Shown here piece after piece: positions 1 through 5,473 of a stretch of DNA of 5,473 bases. The notes beneath the pieces were generated by a model, which was not told the DNA's origin, did not search any database, and saw only the letters and a list, made by a program, of their open reading frames with translations. Origin of the DNA: Acidobacteria bacterium UBA6911 (GTDB taxonomy: Bacteria; Acidobacteriota; UBA6911); assembly GCA_002451015.1 (NCBI GenBank), contig DKBB01000110.1, forward strand, positions 1 to 5,473, written 5' to 3'. How positions within the stretch are numbered: position 1 is the first letter of the stretch; each line of letters opens with the position of its first letter. The position numbers and the translations under genes are program-made.

Positions 1-1892
1 CCGACATAAATATCCTCCTCGTAAAGGACTTCCGCCTTTCGCCCGGCCATGCGGGACCGGAAGGTCGCACCGGGGCTCTCAGCCGCGGCTTTTGCCTCTT
101 CACTTTCTATTACAATGCCCGGAAAATTCGCAGCCGACGGCACATCCGTATAGGAAAGCGGGAATGAGCTGACCAGTCTGCCGGAAGGATTGACTTTGCC
201 GCTGAGAACATCGGCAATCGAGTTGCCGGCTTCCTGGCCGGGCTGCCATGCCAGCAGTATAGCGTCCGGATTGTCTCTCCAGCCGGCCGTCTCGATTACC
301 CCCCCGATATTGAGGACAACTACGGCACTTTTTTCCTTTTCCTGAAAGGATTTGGAAACAGTGCGGATCAGGAACTTTTCCCCCTCAGTGAGATAAAAAT
401 CCCCTTCCTCATCTTTTCGGTCGGATCCTTCTCCCGAGTTCCTGCCTATCGTAATCAATGCAATGTCCGCCTCGGCGGCCATTTTACTCACCAATCCGGG
501 ATTTACCTCCATCTCGGTAATAGGCAGTCGACCCAGGAACCATGACCTCCCCTCATTCGCGGAGGCCTGCTTTGCTTTCTCTTCCTTTATATAGCCCGTA
601 TACATATCCTGTAGAGACTTATTGACCGAATAACCTGCGTTTTCCAGTCCTTCTATCAGGGACACGCTATAAGCTTCGTTGACATCGCCGCTGCCCGTTC
701 CGCCGGTAACGATTTCATAGGAAGTATTCCCGAAAGCGGCGATCTTTTTGATTCCTTCCGCGATAGGGAGAACGCTCTGATTGTTCTTCAGCAAGACCAT
801 ACCGTCGGCTCCCGCCTGGCGGGCGACGGCTGCGTGCGCTTTGAGATCCGGCTGGTTGGAATACGGGTACTGCCGGTAGCGGGGGCTTTGGAACAGGACA
901 TGCAGGATCCGCGCGACATTTTGGTTCAATACCTCTGCATCCAATTGCCCCTCGGTTACCGCCGCTATTATGGTTTCCGTCTGCTTGGAATTGCCGGGCA
1001 TCAGGAGGTCGTTTCCTGCCTTCATCTGTGCGACGGGATCTGATCCACCTCCCCAATCGGTCATGACAAATCCCTGGAAGCCCCAGTCTTGACGGAGTAT
1101 TTTGGTCAGAAGGTCGTGGCTTTCGCTTGTGTAGGTCCCGTTGATCTTATTGTAGGACGACATCACGGTCCAGGGTTCCGCTTCCTCAACGGCAATACGG
1201 AATCCTTCCAGATATATCTCCCGCAGAGCCCTTTCGCTGACAATGGAGTCAACGAAAAACCGGTTGGCTTCCTGGTTGTTGGCTGCGAAGTGTTTGATCG
1301 CCGTTCCGACATTCTGCGACTGCACCCCCCGAACCATGGCGGCCGTCATTTTCCCTGTAACCAGGGGATCTTCCGAATAGTATTCGAAATTTCTCCCACA
1401 CAGGGGATTGCGGTGAAGGTTCAACGCCGGAGCCAGCAAAATGTCCGCACCATATTCCAGTACTTCCTTCCCCATCGCTTGACCGACCCGGTAAACCAAT
1501 TCCGTATCCCAGCTCGAAGCCAGAAGGGTTGCAATAGGAAAAGCGGTGCAATAATACGTTGCGGAGTCATCGGTGCGCGTAGGACTGATTCTCAATCCGG
1601 CCGGTCCGTCAGCCAGAACCATCGGGGTTATTCCCAGGTGCTCGAATTCGGCTGTCGTTCCGGCAGCCCCCGGCACCAGCATCTGAGTGCGGGCAACTGC
1701 GCTTGCGCCATCCTGACCGGACATATTCCTTCCAACGCCGACAACCAGGGCAGCTTTTTCCTCCAAAGTCATTTTGGCAACGATTTCATCTATCTTCTTC
1801 TGTTCTGCTTCTTCCGGTGACGTGCATGAAACCAGACATACCGCCAGCATCAATGATAAAATTACCCCCCCGATCCTTTGTTTCCGCCGCAT
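1..1892 (-). CDS. GH3 beta-glycosidase (beta-glucosidase-like) lipoprotein, C-terminus cut by window edge
   Basis: The minus strand reads open for 630 codons from ATG at 1892 to the left edge without a stop. Residues 1-23 form a lipoprotein signal: MRRKQR, a hydrophobic stretch, then lipobox LVSC with Cys23. The GH3 N-terminal barrel follows (about 34-335): ADGPAGLR (sugar-contact Asp95, Arg101), GRNFEYYSEDP (166-176), IKHFAANNQE (Lys200-His201) and VMTDWGG, in which Asp279 is the expected catalytic nucleophile. The GH3 C-terminal domain (about 360-630) carries GADGMVLLKN and NSGEGSDR, in which Glu488 is the expected acid/base as in Bgl3B-type enzymes. The visible end, YEEDIYVG, matches the segment just before the usual FnIII-like domain, so roughly 100 residues are probably outside the window. 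Family knowledge: retaining exo-acting release of terminal beta-linked glucose or related sugars. The exact sugar cannot be told. The protein is likely membrane-anchored in the periplasm or at the surface. It is second in an operon after the esterase at 1923-3122. Confidence 0.95.
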   Translation of the reverse strand, partial: MRRKQRIGGVILSLMLAVCLVSCTSPEEAEQKKIDEIVAKMTLEEKAALVVGVGRNMSGQDGASAVARTQMLVPGAAGTTAEFEHLGITPMVLADGPAGLRISPTRTDDSATYYCTAFPIATLLASSWDTELVYRVGQAMGKEVLEYGADILLAPALNLHRNPLCGRNFEYYSEDPLVTGKMTAAMVRGVQSQNVGTAIKHFAANNQEANRFFVDSIVSERALREIYLEGFRIAVEEAEPWTVMSSYNKINGTYTSESHDLLTKILRQDWGFQGFVMTDWGGGSDPVAQMKAGNDLLMPGNSKQTETIIAAVTEGQLDAEVLNQNVARILHVLFQSPRYRQYPYSNQPDLKAHAAVARQAGADGMVLLKNNQSVLPIAEGIKKIAAFGNTSYEIVTGGTGSGDVNEAYSVSLIEGLENAGYSVNKSLQDMYTGYIKEEKAKQASANEGRSWFLGRLPITEMEVNPGLVSKMAAEADIALITIGRNSGEGSDRKDEEGDFYLTEGEKFLIRTVSKSFQEKEKSAVVVLNIGGVIETAGWRDNPDAILLAWQPGQEAGNSIADVLSGKVNPSGRLVSSFPLSYTDVPSAANFPGIVIESEEAKAAAESPGATFRSRMAGRKAEVLYEEDIYV

Positions 1893-1898
1893 GGTTTT

Positions 1899-1906
1899 CT
1901 CCCTCC
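1899..1906 (-). promoter_or_regulatory. Ribosome binding site of the GH3 gene
   Basis: The minus strand reads GGAGGGAG, ending 6 nt before the ATG at 1892. This is near-ideal Shine-Dalgarno placement and fixes the GH3 start, which is also the start giving an intact lipoprotein signal. The site lies inside the 30-bp gap after the esterase stop codon, so the GH3 can be translated independently from a shared mRNA. Confidence 0.8.
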
Positions 1907-1922
1907 GCGTAGCAATTAATTT

Positions 1923-3122
1923 CTACTTGAAAAGCAAAGGCGCTATTTCCGAAAGATATATTCGCCAGTTCGCCCAGGTATGACCGCCGGTGCTTTCACG
2001 GAAGTTGTGCGTAAAATCTAATTTTTTCAGTAAATCCACCAGTGTCTGGGAACCGGCATATGCCAGACGATCGTCCACGCCACAGGCAACCCAATAGAGT
2101 TTGTTACCTGCCCTGAGGTTTTTAAGCTGATCCTCCATCGTCTCGTCGACGTTTCGCACGCCGGCGCTGAACACCCCGACATAACCAAACATTTCAGGAT
2201 TCTCGGCCGTAATCCGGAACGTATGGCCGCCCCCCATCGATAGTCCGGCTATGGCACGGTAGTCCTTGCCGGTGCGGACACGATAGTTCTTCTCGATAAA
2301 CGGTACGATGTCGGCAACCAGACTTTTTTCAAACATGCCTGAGAATTTTGCCCTTTCCTCCCGGCTCATATTGCTCCGCCCGTCCGGTTCAGGGACCTCG
2401 CCGGGCGTTCCGGCTTGATAGGCATTGCCGTTCGGCATGACTACAATCATGGGACGCGCCTCTCCCTGCGCAATGAGGTTGTCCAGGATCTGACCGGTGC
2501 GACCAAGGGTGCTCCAGGCATCTTCATCCCCGCCGCCGCCGTGAAGGAGGTAAAAGACAGGGTATCTGTCGCTGCCGCTTTCATAACCCGGGGGCGTGTA
2601 TACATACATGCGGCGTGTTATATCAAGCGTGGGAGATGCATACCAGACCTTGGCCAGGGTGCCGTGAGGAACATCCTGCACTTCGTACAGCGCGGATTCT
2701 TTGCCCGGTATCAGCAATATGCAATCCACGCGCCGTCCGTCCCGCTTATGGTTGGCATTGCCCGGATCCAGGGCTTTCACCCCGTCCACATTGAACGAGT
2801 ATCCGTAGAACTCCGGCGTCAGGGGGCCGACGGTAATGGACCACACCCCTTCATCATCCCTGCTCATTATTTCGCTGGCGCCGAAACCTTCCATCCATTC
2901 CCCGCTAAGGGTCACTTCGCCTGCTTTCGGAGCGGAAAGCCGGAAAGTAACTTTGTTGTCCGCATGAATTTCCGGGGAGACCGCTGCAGGAGCGCCCATA
3001 AACGCGGGCGGCGCCTGTTTTTGCTTCGGAGCCTGCTGCGCGATTGCTGTTGAGGAGAAGATCAGCGCCAGACAGCACAAAAGGGACGCGATCCCCAGAG
3101 GCAAAATTCTATTGTGTGCCAT
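1923..3122 (-). CDS. Secreted CE1-like esterase (feruloyl/acetyl esterase type) with N-terminal E-set domain
   Basis: The protein has 399 residues from ATG at 3122 to TAG at 1923. Residues 1-28 are a Sec signal peptide (hydrophobic 6-22, likely cleavage after AIA28), followed by a short Gln/Pro/Ala-rich linker. Residues about 49-150 form an early-set, CBM48-like domain (SPEIHADNKVTFRLSAP, DEGVWSITV, YGYSFNVDG). Residues about 155-399 are an alpha/beta hydrolase of the esterase D/CE1 type: HGGGGDEDAW (194-203, oxyanion side), nucleophile Ser295 in GLSMGG, Asp351 in CGVDDR and His381 in GGHTW complete a triad. Family knowledge: such enzymes cleave feruloyl or acetyl esters from xylan-type polymers. 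The true acyl group is not determinable here. An in-frame ATG at 3137 is possible, but it overlaps the GGAGG site that serves 3122, so 3122 is preferred. The frame stays open upstream to 3530, but that part is not protein-like. First gene of the operon with the GH3. Confidence 0.93.
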   Translation of the reverse strand: MAHNRILPLGIASLLCCLALIFSSTAIAQQAPKQKQAPPAFMGAPAAVSPEIHADNKVTFRLSAPKAGEVTLSGEWMEGFGASEIMSRDDEGVWSITVGPLTPEFYGYSFNVDGVKALDPGNANHKRDGRRVDCILLIPGKESALYEVQDVPHGTLAKVWYASPTLDITRRMYVYTPPGYESGSDRYPVFYLLHGGGGDEDAWSTLGRTGQILDNLIAQGEARPMIVVMPNGNAYQAGTPGEVPEPDGRSNMSREERAKFSGMFEKSLVADIVPFIEKNYRVRTGKDYRAIAGLSMGGGHTFRITAENPEMFGYVGVFSAGVRNVDETMEDQLKNLRAGNKLYWVACGVDDRLAYAGSQTLVDLLKKLDFTHNFRESTGGHTWANWRIYLSEIAPLLFK

Positions 3123-3130
3123 GGATGGAA

Positions 3131-3135
3131 CCTCC
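3131..3135 (-). promoter_or_regulatory. Ribosome binding site deciding the esterase start
   Basis: The minus strand reads GGAGG 8 nt before ATG 3122. The alternative upstream ATG (3137) is fused to this site (ATGGAGG) and has no comparable motif of its own. The site therefore favours the downstream start, which also places the basic residue and hydrophobic core of the signal peptide normally. Confidence 0.7.
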
Positions 3136-3186
3136 ATTTCGTCGATTGGTAATTTACACAGGTGTTTAAATTCAACCGTGCATGTT

Positions 3187-3192
3187 AGTATA
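3187..3192 (-). promoter_or_regulatory. Possible -10 element for the esterase-GH3 operon
   Basis: The minus strand reads TATACT, one base from the sigma-70 -10 consensus. It would place a transcript start about 55-60 nt upstream of the esterase ATG. No convincing -35 element is seen at 16-18 bp spacing, and the Bacteroidota TAnnTTTG word is absent here. This is a weak candidate only. Confidence 0.25.
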
Positions 3193-3210
3193 GAATCAAG
3201 CAAAATGGAT

Positions 3211-3246
3211 AGTGAAATCGGAACAAAATGCCGATTCGATTTCACT
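3211..3246. repeat. 10-bp inverted repeat in the divergent region
   Basis: AGTGAAATCG at 3211-3220 is the exact reverse complement of CGATTTCACT at 3237-3246, with a 16-nt spacer. The left arm can also pair differently: AATCGG at 3216-3221 is complementary to CCGATT at 3231-3236. It may be a split operator for a dimeric regulator or an RNA with two alternative folds. Nothing in the window identifies a binding protein. Confidence 0.5.
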
Positions 3247-3274
3247 GCTTTGGGGATATTTGTTCGTGGGGTGC

Positions 3275-3290
3275 GACGGACTACACCGTC
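3275..3290. repeat. Short 5-bp-stem inverted repeat
   Basis: GACGG (3275-3279) and CCGTC (3286-3290) are complementary around a 6-nt loop. The stem is short enough to be chance. It is listed because it lies between two stronger inverted repeats in the same non-coding gap. Confidence 0.25.
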
Positions 3291-3302
3291 TGCTTCGGAA
3301 CC

Positions 3303-3347
3303 AAAAAGTCCGGGCAAGGAACCCGGCCAGCCGGGTTCCTTGCCCGG
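3303..3347 (-). terminator. Perfect long hairpin with T-tract on the minus strand (terminator/attenuator-like)
   Basis: The 17-nt arms 3310-3326 and 3331-3347 are exact reverse complements (left arm CCGGGCAAGGAACCCGG). The inner C3327-G3330 pair extends the stem to 18 bp around a 2-nt loop. Read on the minus strand, the stem is followed after two bases by TTTTT (3307-3303), the form of an intrinsic terminator. On the plus strand no T-tract follows. It would stop transcription heading toward the esterase operon. It could act as a leader attenuator, a block to antisense transcripts from the carboxylesterase side, or a copy of a repeated extragenic palindrome. The structure is certain; the role is inferred. 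Confidence 0.6.
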
Positions 3348-3382
3348 GTGGAACGAATGGAACAGAACGGCTTCAACTCCGC

Positions 3383-3390
3383 CAAAGGTA
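3383..3390 (-). promoter_or_regulatory. Possible Bacteroidota-type -7 word upstream of the hairpin
   Basis: The minus strand reads TACCTTTG, an exact match to the Bacteroidota -7 pattern TAnnTTTG. No TTTG/TTG -33 word is seen at the expected distance, and one such match in a few hundred bases can occur by chance. If real, transcription would start just before the hairpin at 3347-3310, which would then lie in the esterase leader. Confidence 0.2.
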
Positions 3391-3431
3391 TTCGGATTCT
3401 TTGGAGGGACGGTTTCTATAGGGGGGCTGGG

Positions 3432-5165
3432 ATGTCCAATGGAGACGGAAAATTGAAAACGGAATGGAGTCGACCGGGTGAAGGCAAACCGGCATCCACC
3501 GCGGTATTGGATCGCCGGTCCTTTCTCCACCGCATCACGATGGCGACAGGAGCATTGTCGGCGCCGGCCGTCTTCGGTTGCCGGTCAAAGAAACAAACCC
3601 GGCCAGGGTTTGCGGTGGCAAAAACCTTATACGGAAGGATTCGCGGAGCCAGGGAAAATGGCGTTCTCGTATTCAAGGGTATTCCCTACGCCGGCCCGCC
3701 AACGGGCGTGCACCGGTTCAAACCGGCAACGAAACTGAAGCCATGGAGCGATGTCCGGAACGCTTTCGAATACGGCGCACAGTCCATTCAGCCGCCCGAC
3801 CGGGCCTGGCCCAGTGAATGGAAACCGGCCGTTTCCTCCGAGGACTGCCTGTTCCTGAACGTCTGGACACCCGACATCAACGACGGAAGCAAGAGACCCG
3901 TTATGTTCTATTCCCATGGCGGCGGCTTTTCTACCGGCAACGGGGGAGCCGATGTCTGGCCACAGGATGAGTTTCATGACGGAGCGGCACTGGCCCGCGA
4001 TTATGACGTCGTGGTGGTAACCCACAATCACCGTCTTGGAATCATGGGATACCTGTATCTCGGAGATCTGCTTGGGGAGGAATATGCCGCCTCCGGAGCG
4101 GCAGGCATGCTGGACATCGTAGCAGCTCTGGAATGGGTGCGGGACAATATTGCCGAATTCGGCGGCGATCCGGATAACGTGATGATCTGGGGAGAGTCGG
4201 GAGGGGGCGCGAAAACGTCGGCCCTGACCGCCATGCCCGTAGCTCGAGGCCTTTATCACAAGGCGAGCATAGAAAGCGGGGCGGCCCTGCGGATGAGAAG
4301 CCTTGAATCGGCTGCGGCAACCACTCGTGAGGTTCTTAAAATCTTTGGGCTGGGAGACAAACAGGCGCGGGACCTTCTCAAAATTCCGGCCGCGGAATTA
4401 TGCGACGCGATGCAGAAGCTGCCGCGCAGGCCCCCTTCATCCGGATCCGTATCCAGCGCCCTGGCTGAAGGATACGGTTTCAGCCCGGTCGTTGACGGCC
4501 ACTATCTGCCGGCGCATCCCTACGATCCTGCTGCTCCCGCCATATCGGCCGACATCCCCCTGATTGTCGGCATCAACAAGGACGAAACTATCTTCATGTA
4601 TCGCAGCACACCGGAGATTTTTTCGATGGACGAGCAAGGGCTGCGCGGAAGGCTGGAGTCCACTTACAAGGGCAAGACAGACCGGATTCTCGAGGTTTAC
4701 AAGAATAGCCGGCCCGACGCCTCGCCTACGGATTTATATATCGCCATTACCACAGCTCAATGGATGTGGATGAATGCAATCACCCTCGCCGAACGCAAAC
4801 TGGATCTGCAGGCAGCCCCGGTTTTTATGTACATATTCGCATACGCGTCGCAGGAGCCTGTTCTTCCCGGAGTATCCTATCCATCCGGTGCGGCCCATGC
4901 AGCTGAAATTCCTTTCAAGTTCAACCATCCCGGAGGCAGTCTCTCTTCAGACAGGAATCCCGACCGTGCACGAGCGGTCAGGAACATGAGCCGCGCCTGG
5001 GCCAGTTTTGCCTGGAACAGCGATCCGGGGCATGACGAAATACCGCGATGGCCCGCCTATACGCTCGAAGAGCGTGCGACGATGTTCCTCGACGCGCAGA
5101 GCCGGGTTGTCAAGGATCCGTATCGCCGGGAACGCCTGCTTTGGAAGGAATTATCAAAAATGTAG
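3432..5165 (+). CDS. Type-B carboxylesterase (COesterase family) with Tat-type N-terminus, probable lipoprotein
   Basis: The protein has 577 residues from ATG 3432 to TAG 5163-5165. The N-terminus carries a twin-arginine motif, DRRSFLHR (27-34), then a weakly hydrophobic stretch ending AVFGC with Cys50. This looks like a Tat-exported protein that may be lipidated, though Phe at -2 makes the lipobox imperfect. The catalytic domain (about 61-570) shows the type-B signatures in order: FKGIPYAGPP (81-90), SEDCLFLNVWTP (136-147), oxyanion motif HGGGF (162-166), FGGDPDNVMIWGESGGG with nucleophile Ser256, NKDE with acid Glu385, and GAAHAAEIPF with His489. Length fits the family. GESGGG replaces the commoner GESAG. 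The start is uncertain: ATG 3432 has only a G-run upstream, while an in-frame TTG at 3453 follows GGAGA by 7 nt; both keep the Tat motif. Family knowledge: hydrolysis of carboxylic esters, substrate unknown. It is divergent from the esterase-GH3 operon. Confidence 0.93.
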   Translation: MSNGDGKLKTEWSRPGEGKPASTAVLDRRSFLHRITMATGALSAPAVFGCRSKKQTRPGFAVAKTLYGRIRGARENGVLVFKGIPYAGPPTGVHRFKPATKLKPWSDVRNAFEYGAQSIQPPDRAWPSEWKPAVSSEDCLFLNVWTPDINDGSKRPVMFYSHGGGFSTGNGGADVWPQDEFHDGAALARDYDVVVVTHNHRLGIMGYLYLGDLLGEEYAASGAAGMLDIVAALEWVRDNIAEFGGDPDNVMIWGESGGGAKTSALTAMPVARGLYHKASIESGAALRMRSLESAAATTREVLKIFGLGDKQARDLLKIPAAELCDAMQKLPRRPPSSGSVSSALAEGYGFSPVVDGHYLPAHPYDPAAPAISADIPLIVGINKDETIFMYRSTPEIFSMDEQGLRGRLESTYKGKTDRILEVYKNSRPDASPTDLYIAITTAQWMWMNAITLAERKLDLQAAPVFMYIFAYASQEPVLPGVSYPSGAAHAAEIPFKFNHPGGSLSSDRNPDRARAVRNMSRAWASFAWNSDPGHDEIPRWPAYTLEERATMFLDAQSRVVKDPYRRERLLWKELSKM

Positions 5166-5432
5166 AGGAATGAGTGATCCTCTCGCGTAACTTCCCGCCC
5201 TGAAAAGCCCTCCCGCAGTTTTGCGGACATACGACAATAAGCGGTTGTTGTGAAACCGAACGTGAATTACACTAACAGCCCGTGCATCGTCTGTAATGCG
5301 ACTCAAAACGGCGACGGACAACTTTCCCCGATCCGTCATGGTTTTGCTTAAAATGATCCGGTCTCGCACCGGTTACAGACAGGTCAAAAAGCTATAGAGA
5401 CAGGGGCAGGTTGTTTCGGCCAGACAGTCGAT
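5166..5432. other. Intergenic stretch with no recognised gene
   Basis: After the carboxylesterase stop I see no family-like reading frame. Small inverted repeats are present: AGAGGA/TCCTCT (5164-5169 and 5178-5183), CCGCA/TGCGG (5213-5217 and 5222-5226), CGGTT/AACCG (5242-5246 and 5254-5258) and CCGGT/ACCGG (5358-5362 and 5368-5372). None is followed by a good T-tract on the plus strand, so the terminator of the carboxylesterase is not clear. GTCTGTAA (5289-5296) recurs inverted as TTACAGAC (5373-5380), possibly by chance. The stretch probably holds the end signals of one gene and the promoter of the next. Confidence 0.5.
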
Positions 5433-5473
5433 ATGGAAAACATCAGCGAAATCATCGGACAGGCGCTGGATGC
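5433..5473 (+). CDS. Possible start of an unknown gene, cut by the window edge
   Basis: An ATG at 5433 opens 13 codons (MENISEIIGQALD) that run off the right edge. The short peptide looks helical and uses codons like the neighbouring genes. There is no clear Shine-Dalgarno site, and the frame is also open upstream back to a TAA at 5349-5351. Too little is visible to name a family. Minus-strand frames across the same bases are also open at the edge, so the strand is not certain. Confidence 0.3.
   Translation, partial: MENISEIIGQALD

Larger units (their letters stand above)
3123..3431. promoter_or_regulatory. Divergent intergenic region between esterase-GH3 operon and carboxylesterase
   Basis: This is a 309-bp gap between two outward-facing genes, so it should contain the promoters of both. 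It holds three inverted repeats (3211-3246, 3275-3290, 3310-3347) and weak promoter-like words, listed separately. Frames of both flanking genes happen to stay open through most of it, but the translated peptides lack domain-like character and the perfect palindrome lies within them. I therefore regard the gap as non-coding. No tRNA, known riboswitch or regulator gene was recognised. Confidence 0.75.

Noticed and set aside
1089..1820. 243-codon open frame on the plus strand
   Set aside because: It lies entirely antisense to the GH3 gene, whose frame shows all expected motifs. The plus-strand peptide has no recognisable domain.
2415..3053. 212-codon open frame on the plus strand
   Set aside because: It is antisense to the CE1-like esterase, which carries a full catalytic triad and E-set domain. 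The peptide resembles no family.
3228..3431. Upstream extension of the carboxylesterase start
   Set aside because: It would put about 68 non-domain residues, encoded through the palindrome, before an N-terminal Tat motif, leaving the signal far from the N-terminus.
3123..3530. N-terminal extension of the esterase to residue -136
   Set aside because: The frame is open by chance. It would bury a clear signal peptide and cross the perfect palindrome, and it ignores the GGAGG site placed for ATG 3122.
3627..4259. 210-codon open frame on the minus strand
   Set aside because: It is antisense to the carboxylesterase catalytic core. It is a by-product of GC-rich coding sequence on the other strand.
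5154..5369. 71-codon minus-strand frame after the carboxylesterase
   Set aside because: It has no recognisable domain or ribosome site and overlaps the end of the carboxylesterase gene. Treated as non-coding.
1..5473. CRISPR array, insertion sequence, tRNA or phage genes
   Set aside because: No regularly spaced direct repeats, transposase motifs, cloverleaf-like segments or phage-type proteins were seen on either strand.

Overview
The window looks like part of a Gram-negative bacterial chromosome devoted to polysaccharide or plant-ester breakdown. Three long genes are visible: a glycoside hydrolase family 3 (GH3) enzyme, a carbohydrate-esterase-like enzyme with an N-terminal E-set domain, and a type-B carboxylesterase. 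Base composition is moderately GC-rich (mid-50s percent by eye, not computed). The Bacteroidota/FCB group is the best guess: there is a lipoprotein GH3, and the esterase begins with an E-set domain of the style (SPEI.AD..VTFRL.AP) that I remember as common in Bacteroidota. Against that, two genes have clear GGAGG-type Shine-Dalgarno sites, which are unusual for that phylum. The assignment is an inference from memory and is not firm.

Layout. Positions 1-1892 (minus) hold a GH3 beta-glycosidase lipoprotein that runs off the left edge, so its C-terminal end is missing. Positions 1923-3122 (minus) hold a secreted CE1/feruloyl-esterase-like protein. It ends 30 bp before the GH3 start on the same strand, so the two almost certainly form an operon with the esterase first. 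Positions 3123-3431 are a 309-bp divergent intergenic region containing three inverted repeats. One is a perfect 18-bp-stem hairpin followed, on the minus strand, by five Ts. Positions 3432-5165 (plus) hold a type-B carboxylesterase with a Tat-type, possibly lipoprotein, N-terminus. Positions 5166-5473 show no recognisable gene apart from a possible gene start at 5433 cut by the right edge.

Working together (inference): the CE1-like esterase would remove acyl or feruloyl decorations from a polysaccharide or oligosaccharide outside the cytoplasm. The GH3 would release terminal sugars from the bared oligosaccharides. The divergently transcribed carboxylesterase would hydrolyse further ester substrates. 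No transporter, SusC/SusD pair, regulator or sigma/anti-sigma gene lies inside the window, so substrate and control cannot be fixed.

I did not find a convincing undescribed system. The parts most worth a second look are the structured divergent region (possible attenuator, terminator or repeated palindrome) and the start and export signal of the carboxylesterase.
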